64,000 nt of DNA, taken from positions 124,001 to 188,000 of the forward strand of contig JANRJG010000003.1 of NCBI GenBank assembly GCA_033875315.1, given 5' to 3'. Positions 45,741 through 54,636 of this stretch are shown here, one piece after another. Under the pieces are notes generated by a model. The model was given only the letters and a program-made list of their open reading frames with translations. It had not been told where the DNA came from and searched no databases. The stretch is from Candidatus Methylacidiphilales bacterium (GTDB lineage Bacteria > Verrucomicrobiota > Verrucomicrobiia > Methylacidiphilales > CAZTYG01). The position numbers and the translations under genes were made by a program. Position 1 is the stretch's first letter; each line of letters starts with the position of its first letter.

Positions 45741-47584
45741 AACTTGCGAAAAGTTCAACCCCGGTCCTTGGGATCATTGTTGTCTTACTGACACTCCACT
45801 CCAATCTCCAAGCCATGTGGTCCGTTTTGGAAGATGATCCCCGCCCAAGAAATCCGAAGCATGCTTTCGAAGTCTTCTCGAAGGATGCGTGGAACCGGAG
45901 CAACTTCGCCACCCCGCAGGAAATGCAGTGGTTCCGCGATGCCAAATACGGGATGTTCGTCCACTTCGGGCTCTCCACCTACAAGAACGCCGAATTGAGC
46001 TGGGGCGTCTGCCAAGTCCGCAAGGCCCCGGACAAGGGGGCGGGCCCTTACCCGGCCTCCGAATGGACCACTTGGAAGGATGAATTCCGCATACCAGAGT
46101 TCGACGCCAAACAACTGGTCCAGCACGCCCAGGATGCGGGCATGAAATACATCGTGGTCATCGCCAAACACCACGACGGCTTCCACATGTGGGATACGAA
46201 GCAGTCTGGCTTCAAGGTGACAAACACGCCTTACGGAAAAGATTTTTTGAAGGAAGTGGCCGATGCCTGTCACCAGGCCGGGATGAAGTTCGGCATCTAC
46301 TACTCCCAGCGCGACTGGCTCCACCCCGACTACGAACCCACCAATTGGAGGGGCGAAAAGCACCAGCGCTACATCAGGTACCAGAACGAGGCCGTGCGTG
46401 AATTGTGCACGAATTATGGCAAAGTCGACGTTTTCTGGTTCGATGCCCTGACCTGGGGCGACATGTTCATCCCGGAGATGTGGGACGCCGAAAACCTCAC
46501 CCGCATGATCCGGAAACTACAGCCGGGCATCCTCATCAACAACCGCGCCAGCTTGCCGGGCGATTTTGATACGCCGGAGCAAAAGATCGGCAGTTTCCAG
46601 AACCATCGCCCATGGGAAAGTTGCATGTGCCTATGTGGCACGTGGTCTTACAGCAAAACGCCGACCAAGTCCCCCAAACAACTGGTCGACATGCTGGTCT
46701 CCAGCCTCTGTGGCGATGGCAATATGCTGCTCAGTTGGGGCCCGCAATGGAGCGGGGCCTTCGCCCCGGATCAGATCGCCTCGCTCACCGCTGTGGGCGA
46801 TTGGGTGAAAAAGAACGCCCTCGCCATCTACGGCACCCGTGGCGGGCCTTGGACCCCAGATAAATGGGGCGGCAGCGTCTACCGGGATAAGTCCGTTTTT
46901 CTCCACGTCAAAAGCTTGCCGCCGGGGAACGTTCTGAAACTGGCGGGCCTTGCGTCCAAAGTCCTCAAAGCCGGGATTCACGGCGGTGCCGATGTGGTTT
47001 TCAAACAGAGTGGGGACCAACTGGAAATCGCCCTGCCGGATGGAAGCATCGATCCACTCTGCACGGTGATTGAACTGACCTTGGACAAACCCAATCCTGG
47101 CATCCTTTACCCTGAAAAACGAAAATCCCTTTTCGAAGCCACCGAATACGGAGATGTGATTTCCGACAAAGCCACCCTCCAGATCAGTTCCGCCTCCCAG
47201 TGGGATAAAGAAGCCAATCATCCGCTATTGTTCACCGGCAGCTTGTCCGGGGATCAGTTCGCCTTTCACACGCAGGAAGAAACCAATCCCCGTGCCATCA
47301 TCGACCTCGGGAAAGAGCATTCCATCCGTGGCATCCTCATCCACAACCGTGAGGGATATCCCACGCGGAATACAGGCGTGATGGTTTCTATGTCTCTCGA
47401 CGGGCAGACATGGGAGCCGGTTTGGACCGCCTCAGATACTTCGGACATCTGGGAGATCCCCGTGACCCGTTTCGTTGCCGGTGCTCACATCCCCGGGAAA
47501 GACGCCCGCTACGTGAAAATCGAGCGTCGTCTGGAAAAACCCGACGCCCTCCACCTCCAGACCGTCAGGATCTACGGGAACTAG
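45737..47584 (+). CDS. Secreted GH29 alpha-L-fucosidase with C-terminal F5/8-type domain
   Basis: A 615-residue exported enzyme that releases alpha-linked L-fucose. Signal peptide: 'VLGIIVVLLTLHSNLQA'. The catalytic barrel (about 55-370) shows 'MQWFRDAKYGMFVHFGL', 'IVVIAKHHDGFHMWDTK' and the nucleophile D236 in 'VDVFWFDALTWG'. The general acid differs between GH29 subfamilies and is not assigned. A C-terminal beta domain follows, closing with an F5/8 type C/CBM32-like module ('RAIIDLGKEHSIRGILIHNR'). The start overlaps the GH31 stop by 4 bp, so its translation may suffer from polarity of the upstream nonsense codon. Confidence 0.88.
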   Translation: MKLAKSSTPVLGIIVVLLTLHSNLQAMWSVLEDDPRPRNPKHAFEVFSKDAWNRSNFATPQEMQWFRDAKYGMFVHFGLSTYKNAELSWGVCQVRKAPDKGAGPYPASEWTTWKDEFRIPEFDAKQLVQHAQDAGMKYIVVIAKHHDGFHMWDTKQSGFKVTNTPYGKDFLKEVADACHQAGMKFGIYYSQRDWLHPDYEPTNWRGEKHQRYIRYQNEAVRELCTNYGKVDVFWFDALTWGDMFIPEMWDAENLTRMIRKLQPGILINNRASLPGDFDTPEQKIGSFQNHRPWESCMCLCGTWSYSKTPTKSPKQLVDMLVSSLCGDGNMLLSWGPQWSGAFAPDQIASLTAVGDWVKKNALAIYGTRGGPWTPDKWGGSVYRDKSVFLHVKSLPPGNVLKLAGLASKVLKAGIHGGADVVFKQSGDQLEIALPDGSIDPLCTVIELTLDKPNPGILYPEKRKSLFEATEYGDVISDKATLQISSASQWDKEANHPLLFTGSLSGDQFAFHTQEETNPRAIIDLGKEHSIRGILIHNREGYPTRNTGVMVSMSLDGQTWEPVWTASDTSDIWEIPVTRFVAGAHIPGKDARYVKIERRLEKPDALHLQTVRIYGN

Positions 47585-47908
47585 AGCCGTTCCGGTTTAG
47601 GGCGTTTTGCATTTGACCAGCTGATCGTTCTCATACCAAATTAAAATGACTGAGCGACAGAATAAACGGGAGGGCGAGGCTCCTGGCTCCTCCGTAAGCC
47701 TTCGGGGCTGAGCCGCCCTTGGAATAGAGACATCAAACCGGCTCGGCAGGAGCCTCGCCCTCCCGTAAGGGACTTTTAGGCCCACTCAATTCAATTTGGT
47801 ATCATACTCTTTCTCATTCTCGTGCTCTTTGAATGAGAGAGAACGAGCACGAGAGCAAGTAAGAGTAAGGAGTGGAAACCACTGCCAATTAAACGCGATG
47901 CGCTCTAG
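47581..47908. repeat. Long palindrome family R2, interrupted copy
   Basis: Bounded by CTAGAGC and GCTCTAG; these ends contain the stop codons of the two converging genes. Without the inserted R1 element (47633-47802) it is about 155 bp and aligns with 18541-18687: 'GATCGTTCTC' before the insert and 'ACTCTTTCTCATTCTCGTGC' after it. It fills the whole gap between the GH29 and GH128 genes. Confidence 0.8.
47633..47802. mobile_element. R1 MITE-like element, copy 3 (170 bp), nested
   Basis: Ends ATACCAAATT and AATTTGGTAT; the outer 24 bases of the two ends match at about 19 positions in inverted orientation. Inner arms 'ACGGGAGGGCGAGGCTCCTG' and 'AGGAGCCTCGCCCTCCCGT' are inverted. It is inserted in an R2 palindrome whose uninterrupted form is at 18541-18687. 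Confidence 0.85.
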
Positions 47909-50900
47909 TTTACGATGACCTCGATCACGTAGAATCCGCGGTCGGTGTAGGCCATGGGGACCGTGACGGTGACACGGTCCACATTGCCTTCACGCACGAC
48001 GTTGGTGGAAGCAGGCGCAACCACGGGCCATGACGGGATATTCGAGAGGTCGCGTCCGTGGCGGATCTGCCAACTCAGTCCGGAGGCCTGCCAGTTCCAG
48101 GGGTATGTCAGGGTGACCGTATTTCCGCTGTTCGCACTGACAACCCGGAAGGGGCTTCCATTGGGAATCGCGGGGTTGGTCATGAATGCGAGTTCCATCA
48201 GATCGGATAATCCGTCGCCATCCGAATCGACACCGGGGCTGGGATAAGCGCTGGCCACGTTCACGGATACGGGCTGGTTGGCGGTGAGGAAGCCGTCATT
48301 CACCAGCACGGAAAAATTGAAGGTGCCCGGGCCTTGGGCTCCGGAGGGTGTCCAGGTGAAGACGCCGGAGCCCGGGTTGATGGCCGCACCGCCGGGCGCA
48401 CCACTCAGGCTGTAAGTCAGGGTGTTGGCGGGCAGGTCGGCATCGGTCCCGTTGGCGGTGAAGGAGAGCAGGGAGCCCATGTTGACCGAGAGGGATGGAA
48501 TGGCGGCCAGAACAGGAGCGGTGTTGACTTCGTTGACCGTGAGGGAAACCGAACGGTTGGCCGTCAAATTGCCATCGCTGACCATGACGGTGAAATTGAA
48601 GGTGCCGGGGCCCAGGGCTTCGGAGGGCATCCAGGAAAAGTTTCCACTGCTGGAGTTTATGGAGGCTCCGCTGGGCGCATTGATCAGGCTGTAAGTCAGG
48701 GTATTGGCGGGCAGGTCGGCATCGGTCCCGTTGGCGGTGAAAGAGACTAGGGTGCCTTCATCCATCGTCTGAGATGGAATCGGAGACAGCGCGGGGGCCA
48801 CATTGACCTCGTTGACCGTGATGTTGACCGTCCGATCCGCGGCCAGTTGCCCGTCGCTTGCCCGGATGGTGAATGTGTAGGCCGTTCCATTCCCCTGCCC
48901 TTCACTGGGCGTCCAACTGAAAACCCCTGTCGTGCTGTTGATGGTGGTGTTGGAGAGGGGATCCACAATGCTGTAGGTGAGGTTTCCAGCTGGAAGGGTG
49001 GAGTCGGTGGCGTTGACGCTGAAGGTGAGGTTCGTCAGTTCGTTTGTCACCTGGTCAGGTATGGCGGAAAGAGACGGCGGGGTGTTATCCGGGATGGGGA
49101 CAATGAAGCGCCACTGCACGCTGTCGTCGGTGGTGGTGGTGGTCACCATTTGGTAAGCGGTCACATTGTTGCTGGTATTGAAACTGACCAGCTTCAGGCG
49201 GGTGTTCGAGTTGGGATGGCCGAGATAAAACCAGCCGTTTTCTTTGTGGGTGAGGGACCACTCCACATTGACTCCCGTGGTGCCGGCCGCCGCCAGGGTG
49301 GGGGCCACTCCTGTTCCGGTGGTGTGACTCAGCCGTCGGCCGTCGATCGATGAGACGACATAATACCTGTTGGAGACACCGGCGGAGACCAGGGTCCAGT
49401 TGACGATCGCGCCATCAGTCCGGATGGTGCGCCCGCCGGGGTTGGTGTTCCCCGTGGCGGCGTTGGCCAACCTCTTGCGCAGGCCGCGGTGATGGATGAT
49501 GTAGGTCTTGTCTGTCCGCACGGTGGTGTCGCAGTCCCACGCGGCGTAGAGCTTGCCGAAGGGGGTGAGGTTCCCGGAAGTGTCATAGCTATTCGACCGG
49601 GGTGCGGGGGTGAAGCTTCCCCACGGATTGGCAGGTTCAGGATTGTTCTCGTCGGCGGTGAATACAAACAGGGCATACTTGCGCAGCGCACCCAGACCCT
49701 CCGCCCGCCACAGGAACTCCGCCAGACACTGGTAGTTGTCTTCTTCACTCCAAGATTGATTGCCACCCCAATCCACGAAGCCGAATTCCGTCAGCCAGAT
49801 CGGTCGGCCGAAGTCGTTGTATTCGGCTTCAATCAGGTTGATCAGGTAATCCGATGAACCGCTGCTCGGACCGGGATAGGTGTGGATGGCATTGTATTCG
49901 ACCCGATAGCCGAGCCTTTCTGCCTCTGCGTAGAATGTCTCGTGCCAGCTGGGCACCCCGACAGGAGGATTGAGCGTTCCGGGAGATGGGCTGACCAGGG
50001 GCTGGTTGAGCGCCATCAGTTGCGGCCACAGGGTGACACAATCCGTCAGGGGAATATTCGACTGGTCGGTGCGATCCGGTTCGTTGAAGCCCAACAGCAG
50101 CATGCCGTCACCGCGTCTGCGCCACTCGGAGGTTCTCTGCCAGATCGGGCCGGATCCCGTGTTGTAGGTCCAGTTGAAACTGCCCCATTGCATGGGATGG
50201 TAGACGGTGTCGGCGGGAAGTGCGACCGAGTTGGAAGGGCCCCAGTTGTACAGCCAGTCCGATTTCATCCCGACAAAGGCCCCACCGATCCCTTTTTTGG
50301 ACGCCCAGGTATCGTAGTTGATCCGCCACTGCTGGCTGGTCGCGTTCCCCGCCGTGTTCTGTACCAGGGCGGTGCCCGGCGCAGTCGCCCCGCCTTGGGT
50401 ATCAATCGCCAGTCCGCTCCAGGCATTGATGAGGCGGTAGCGCCCGCCACCCAGGGGCTCGAGGATCCAGTCCTGGTGAGGCAGGGCCAAGTAGGGTTCA
50501 TCGGTGAGGGCCAAGCCCGCCGTTTGCGAGAGTTGCGCCCCGGAGAGGCACTCGCCGGTGTCCCGGTTTCTCAACCGGTATGTGCCATCGGCCAGATTGA
50601 GCAGGACCTGGTACTGGGCTTGGGCGGCGGATATTCCGACGGACTCCAGGGCGGGTTGTCCGGTGGTGGCTACGGCCATATCAAGATTGGCCGCGATATT
50701 GGTGATTTGATGGTAAGCGTCGTTGAAATCCTCATAATCCGCGTAGGCACCTGAAGGGTTGATGTCGGTGCCCAGAACGTAGCCCACATTGCCCGTGTTG
50801 GCAGGGAAGATTTGCAACTCCCGGATGATGGTGGGAGTGACGCTGCTCTTGGTGAATTCCAGACGCAGTTTGGTCGTGGTGACCGGGGTGGTGAACGGGA

Positions 50901-52260
50901 TGATGCGGTTGAGCTGGGTATTGCCGGTTACACCGCCGCCGGGAATGTTGGTCCAAGCGGTGCCATTCCAGTATTTGAGTGTGAAATCCGCCAGGGCGGA
51001 AGTGGTCGCCGACCCGGAATACAAATGCACACTTCCGATCTTGGTCGAGGCCACCATTTCGATGTCCAACGTGTTCGTGCCGTTGGTCGTAGTCTGCCAC
51101 GAAGAACCCGTGTGGGTCCTGCCATCCACCGCATAAATGGGGAACTGGCCCGTGGTGTGGGAACTGGCCACCGCCGGACGCTGCAGGGCCAGATTCATTT
51201 TGATATCCGTGCCGATCGGATAGCCGGACGGCCCGTTGGGCGGATAGAGCGCAAACTCACGCAAACGAATCGTGGGATCAGTCACAATGATCCGGAAAGA
51301 GGACGCGGTGACGGGCGCGCCGAAGACCAAGTTCCGCTCGACATTGGAGTTCCCATCGATGTCCGTCCCGTTGATCGTCGTCCACGTGCTTCCGTTCAAG
51401 TATTGGAGGCCAAATTTGGCCAGCGGAAGGGTGTCATCGACACCCATGAAAAGCTGCGCACTGCCAACCTCCACCGGGAAGGGAAAATCGATCCGCGCAG
51501 TGTTGTAGGCCCAGTTTTGGCTGATCCAACGGCTGTCGTTACCCGCATCCCCATCGGTGACGTAGGAACCGAGCCGGTTGCCGCTGACCGACGAAACCGT
51601 AACGGGCTGGTATTTGGCCAGGTTCACCCGTTGGGGGATGATTTGCGACGCCGCCACCCCGGCCACGCTGAGGCTCGCCCCGGTGCCGGTTTCGTAGGAA
51701 ATGGCCGAATTCTTGATCTTCAACGAGCCATTGCCACCTGAATTCGAGGGCGCCACGGCTATGCGGAAGCGGGTCCCGGTGATCGTCAGGTTCGCCGTAA
51801 GTGCAGAATCAAAGGCAAAGACATACTCGCCACCGCCGGTGAAACTGTAGTTGCCCGTGACCGTGCCCAGGACGACATCGTCGCCCCCGCCACTGGCCTC
51901 GTTCGCCCCGAGATAGGTGAAGGTGACGGCAACCGAAGTGGCATCGTTCGCCGTGGCGCTGGTGTGGGCGGCGAAACCGAAGCCGGTGATACTGACCCGG
52001 GTGGGACCTTGGTTGGGGGTCAGGAGGCCTTTGAAGTAGCGATCAAAAACCCCCACCGCCGGCTGGTTGATGTCCGTATCCGTTCCCCCGTTGAGGGCAT
52101 TATCAATGAAAAACGTGGGACCGAGGGTGGAGGTGACATTCCCGGCCTGGATAATCGCCGCGGAAAGTGGGACAGGCGCGGCCACACCCAGAACGAAGAC
52201 CGCCAGCATCCGGGGCAAGCGACGGGGCGTCCAACTGCCTTTGATCAAGCATCGCTGCAT
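47905..52260 (-). CDS. Giant secreted GH128-type protein with lectin, discoidin and cadherin-like domains
   Basis: A 1451-residue exported protein. In order: signal peptide (about 1-38); a beta domain (about 40-190); two F5/8 type C-like domains (about 205-340 and 350-480, e.g. 'NLALQRPAVASSHTTGQFPI'); a ricin-type lectin domain (about 550-640, 'GTYRLRNRDTGECLSG'); a TIM barrel of the GH128/Asl1 type (about 650-900) with 'LLLGFNEPDRTDQSN' (acid/base Glu) and 'RPIWLTEFGFVDWGG' (nucleophile Glu); another ricin-like region; three cadherin-like repeats (about 1070-1330, 'LPANTLTYSLINAPSGASIN'); and 'DSDGDGLSDLMELAF' near the end. GH128 enzymes are beta-1,3-glucanases, so activity on laminarin-type glucan is plausible. 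ATG 52260 is used; TTG 52269 is possible. Confidence 0.8.
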   Translation of the reverse strand: MQRCLIKGSWTPRRLPRMLAVFVLGVAAPVPLSAAIIQAGNVTSTLGPTFFIDNALNGGTDTDINQPAVGVFDRYFKGLLTPNQGPTRVSITGFGFAAHTSATANDATSVAVTFTYLGANEASGGGDDVVLGTVTGNYSFTGGGEYVFAFDSALTANLTITGTRFRIAVAPSNSGGNGSLKIKNSAISYETGTGASLSVAGVAASQIIPQRVNLAKYQPVTVSSVSGNRLGSYVTDGDAGNDSRWISQNWAYNTARIDFPFPVEVGSAQLFMGVDDTLPLAKFGLQYLNGSTWTTINGTDIDGNSNVERNLVFGAPVTASSFRIIVTDPTIRLREFALYPPNGPSGYPIGTDIKMNLALQRPAVASSHTTGQFPIYAVDGRTHTGSSWQTTTNGTNTLDIEMVASTKIGSVHLYSGSATTSALADFTLKYWNGTAWTNIPGGGVTGNTQLNRIIPFTTPVTTTKLRLEFTKSSVTPTIIRELQIFPANTGNVGYVLGTDINPSGAYADYEDFNDAYHQITNIAANLDMAVATTGQPALESVGISAAQAQYQVLLNLADGTYRLRNRDTGECLSGAQLSQTAGLALTDEPYLALPHQDWILEPLGGGRYRLINAWSGLAIDTQGGATAPGTALVQNTAGNATSQQWRINYDTWASKKGIGGAFVGMKSDWLYNWGPSNSVALPADTVYHPMQWGSFNWTYNTGSGPIWQRTSEWRRRGDGMLLLGFNEPDRTDQSNIPLTDCVTLWPQLMALNQPLVSPSPGTLNPPVGVPSWHETFYAEAERLGYRVEYNAIHTYPGPSSGSSDYLINLIEAEYNDFGRPIWLTEFGFVDWGGNQSWSEEDNYQCLAEFLWRAEGLGALRKYALFVFTADENNPEPANPWGSFTPAPRSNSYDTSGNLTPFGKLYAAWDCDTTVRTDKTYIIHHRGLRKRLANAATGNTNPGGRTIRTDGAIVNWTLVSAGVSNRYYVVSSIDGRRLSHTTGTGVAPTLAAAGTTGVNVEWSLTHKENGWFYLGHPNSNTRLKLVSFNTSNNVTAYQMVTTTTTDDSVQWRFIVPIPDNTPPSLSAIPDQVTNELTNLTFSVNATDSTLPAGNLTYSIVDPLSNTTINSTTGVFSWTPSEGQGNGTAYTFTIRASDGQLAADRTVNITVNEVNVAPALSPIPSQTMDEGTLVSFTANGTDADLPANTLTYSLINAPSGASINSSSGNFSWMPSEALGPGTFNFTVMVSDGNLTANRSVSLTVNEVNTAPVLAAIPSLSVNMGSLLSFTANGTDADLPANTLTYSLSGAPGGAAINPGSGVFTWTPSGAQGPGTFNFSVLVNDGFLTANQPVSVNVASAYPSPGVDSDGDGLSDLMELAFMTNPAIPNGSPFRVVSANSGNTVTLTYPWNWQASGLSWQIRHGRDLSNIPSWPVVAPASTNVVREGNVDRVTVTVPMAYTDRGFYVIEVIVN

Positions 52261-52394
52261 CTGGCTCAATTATTGCAAGCAAAGTTACTTAAGCAAACAA
52301 ATTTCAGACACGGAAAACTGCCCTCCATCGTGCGCAATTCCCATCCTGCCCCCCCTTGTTTGAAATTTCATCTGAATCATCCAATCGGGTTGAA

Positions 52395-52448
52395 ATGAAA
52401 CTCATCACCGCCAACGAAGCCAGGCAATCGCTGGGACGACTGATGTAA
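52395..52448 (+). pseudogene. Truncated Phd/YefM-type antitoxin remnant
   Basis: The frame 'MKLITANEARQSLGRLM' is the typical N-terminus of prevent-host-death antitoxins (DNA-binding half). It hits a stop at 52446-52448, exactly where an R1 repeat begins, so the rest of the gene has been lost. A PIN-type toxin remnant follows beyond the repeats. Confidence 0.65.
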
Positions 52449-52449
52449 G

Positions 52450-52605
52450 ACCAAATCATGTTGAATGAGCCTGTTTCAATCGGAGGGTCGCCACGTGAAA
52501 CGGGGTCTCCGACAGGTCCCGTTTGCAAAGCATCTCGGGACGACCAAGCCGCACAGCGTGCGGTCCTCCGGGGCGCTTTCGCGCCCAATCAATCGGATTT
52601 GGTAT
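52450..52605. repeat. R1 MITE-like element, diverged copy 4 (156 bp)
   Basis: Ends ACCAAATCATGTTGAATGAG and 'CCCAATCAATCGGATTTGGTAT' correspond to the R1 termini in inverted orientation, though the interior differs from other copies. It abuts the truncated antitoxin and is followed directly by the next copy. Confidence 0.65.
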
Positions 52606-52608
52606 AAC

Positions 52609-52954
52609 ACCAAACTGAATTGAGTGGGCGCAAAAGTGCCTTATGGAAGGGCGATGCTTCTGGCTCCCCCGTAAGCCTTCGGGGCTGAGCCGCCCTTGGA
52701 ATAGAGACATCAAACCGGCTCGGCGGTCCGCCTCAGCCGGAACGATGCAGTTTAACCACAGAGGACACAGAGAACTCAGAGGGAAAATGCGTGGTTACAA
52801 CAGAAGAGGCTGATCACCGTTCGGTGAATCCCTTTTCTTCCCAAATCCGTTTCGTTCCTCCTCGGCGTCTCTGCGCGATTTCACCTGCATAGTTACGGCT
52901 CAGTCAGATCGCCCTCCCGTTTATTCTGTCGCTCAGTCATTTTAATTTGGTATC
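52609..52954. repeat. R1 MITE-like element, copy 5, with foreign insert
   Basis: Left part ('ACCAAACTGAATTGAGTGGG' to about 52740) and right part (about 52912-52954, ending 'TTTTAATTTGGTAT') are R1. The middle, about 170 bp starting 'TTAACCACAGAGGACACAGA', is unrelated and resembles a short repeat I recall from many environmental bacterial genomes. No gene is present. Confidence 0.7.
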
Positions 52955-52973
52955 AGTCATCGGCTTTTGCCCG

Positions 52974-53340
52974 ACTCCTTTCCCGCCCGTGCGGTCGGAC
53001 GGGCCCTTCAATCCGGGCAGCTTCTGGTTTCGGGCGAGACCCTCCACGAGTTGGACGACATCCTGGACCGTCCCTAGTTCGCCCGATACGTCCATCTGGC
53101 GGAACGAAAACGATTTTTCGAACTCCTGGCCGGGTGGTGATCCATGTACCCACCCTCCGTCCCATCCAGGCCTGTCGGGATGCCAAAGAAGACAAGTTTC
53201 TGACCCTGGCCGTGAACAGGCGGGCCGACGCCCTGATCACCGGAGATGAAGACCTTCTGCGCCTGCACCCTTTCTTGGATATCTCCATCCTAACGCCCAC
53301 CACCTTCCTCACTTATCCACTCGATCCAAGGACCTCCTGA
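52974..53340 (+). pseudogene. PIN-domain toxin remnant
   Basis: In one frame: 'LLVSGETLHELDDILDRP', stop TAG, 'FARYVHLAERKRFFELLAG', stop. After a frame change: 'IQACRDAKEDKFLTLAVNRR', 'ADALITGDEDLLRLHPFLDI' and 'ILTPTTFL'. This is the order of a PIN-family toxin-antitoxin ribonuclease, including conserved acidic residues of 'RDAKEDKF' and 'TGDEDLL', but the start with the first Asp is missing. It is dead, with at least one nonsense codon and one frameshift. Confidence 0.75.
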
Positions 53341-53401
53341 ATCAAAACACACCGTCAGCTTTCGACGATCAGCCATCCGTCCTCTGCCTTCCGCTTTCGA
53401 G

Positions 53402-53437
53402 TTTCAGGTCTCAGGTCTCAGGTCTCAGGTTTCAGGT
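53402..53437. repeat. Short 7-bp tandem repeat
   Basis: About five copies of (T/C)TCAGGT in a 36-bp stretch, between the toxin remnant and the IS element. Nothing else was recognised in 53341-53482. Confidence 0.8.
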
Positions 53438-53482
53438 ATCATACACTCCGTCATCCGTCCCGGGGGCAAGTGATGAAGGGAT

Positions 53483-54566
53483 TACTGAGCTTCGTGCAGG
53501 AATTTAATGTTGGTACAAACCCTGCTACAAAAGCTGGGCATGAAGATACAACGGACCAAGCGACAGGAAAAGATGGAAAAGCGGCGGCTGGAAGGCTGCC
53601 GGATGTTGGAGCAGGGCTATCGTCAGGCCGAGGTGGCCTGAAAGCTGAAGGCAAGCGGAGCGGCGGTCAGCAAGTGGGAAAAACGGCGGCAAGCCGGCCA
53701 AGTTCTCTCCCAGCGGCATGCCTGCACCGAGCACCGGCTCCATAGCAGGCAGCTTGAGCGGCTCCAAGTCTTGCTGTGCCGGGGGGCCCAGAAGACGGGC
53801 CATGCCGATAGGCTGTGGACCTTGGGCCGGGTGGCCGCTCTGATTGAAAAGCACTTCGGGGTATCCTACCACCCGGGCCATGTGTGGCGGGTCATGCGGT
53901 CGATGGGATGGAGTTGCCAAAAGCCGGTTCGTAGGGCGGTGGAACGCAATGAGGCGGCCATTGAACATTGGAAAAAGCGGAGCTGGCCCTTGATTAAAAA
54001 AAAGCCCGTGCCCAGCGGCGGGTGATCCTGTTCATGGATGAAACCGGCTTCAGCCACAAACCCCACCTGCGCGGAGCATGGGCCCCACGCGGACGGCCCT
54101 TGGTCATCCGCCACCGCTTCAATTGGAAACGATGGAGCGTGATCGCCGTAGTGGGCAGAAAGCGGGCAGTCTTCCGCATCCTGCCCCACGGAGTCAAATG
54201 GCCCGATGTAGCCGCCTTCCTGTGGGCCGTGCTGCGACAAGTGCGGGGAAAGATGGTGGTGGTGCTTGATGGACTGCCCGCCCACCGGACGTCCTTGGTG
54301 GGCCAGGCAGAGGAAGAAAGCCGGGGAAGGCTCAAGCTGGAATGGCTGCCGGGATATGCTCCCGAACTCAATGCCACCGAGTATCTCTGGGGCCATACCA
54401 AAGGCCGTCTGGCCAACCGTGCTGTCTTGGATAATGAAGCCTTGTTGGGCCAAACCCGCAGCCAGCTACGCAGCACCCAAAGACGCCCCAACTTGCTTAA
54501 ATCCTTCTGGAAACAAACGGGCCTTGCTTGGCCTTAAATGATTAACCGGCTATACGATGCTCAGTA
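53483..54566 (+). mobile_element. IS630-type insertion sequence, degenerate
   Basis: About 1.08 kb flanked by TA dinucleotides (53483-53484 and 54565-54566), the usual IS630 target duplication. The inner termini match in inverted orientation: left 'CTGAGCTTCGT' and right, read backwards, 'CTGAGCATCGT', with about 21 of 28 positions equal. The right flank is R3 repeat sequence, so the element probably inserted at the TA inside that repeat. Confidence 0.8.
53540..54537 (+). pseudogene. IS630 transposase, two frames and an internal stop
   Basis: The first frame encodes the helix-turn-helix part ('RMLEQGYRQAEVA', stop TGA at 53639-53641, 'KLKASGAAVSKWEKRRQAG') and the linker ('YHPGHVWRVMRSMGWSCQKP'). 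The second frame (from about 54004) holds the DDE catalytic core: 'ILFMDETGF', 'VVVLDGLPAHRT' and 'LPGYAPELNATEYLW'. The frames join at AAAAAAAAG (about 53995-54003), a heptamer A-AAA-AAG in the right phase for a -1 shift, which would read 'IKKKARAQRRVILFMDETGF'. The TGA in the DNA-binding domain probably inactivates it. Confidence 0.82.
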
Positions 54567-54636
54567 ATGCCCTCAATGCCAAGAGTTTCTGCTTTAAGCT
54601 CTTCGCTTCCTTTGCAGAGAACTGTATTGATCCGGC
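54565..54636 (+). repeat. Dispersed repeat family R3, copy 3
   Basis: 'ATGCCCTCAATGCCAAGAG', 'TTTCTGCTT', 'CTCTTCGCTTCCTTTGCAGA', 'CTGTATTGATCCGG'. It starts at the right end of the IS630 element and runs up to the regulator stop codon. Confidence 0.6.
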
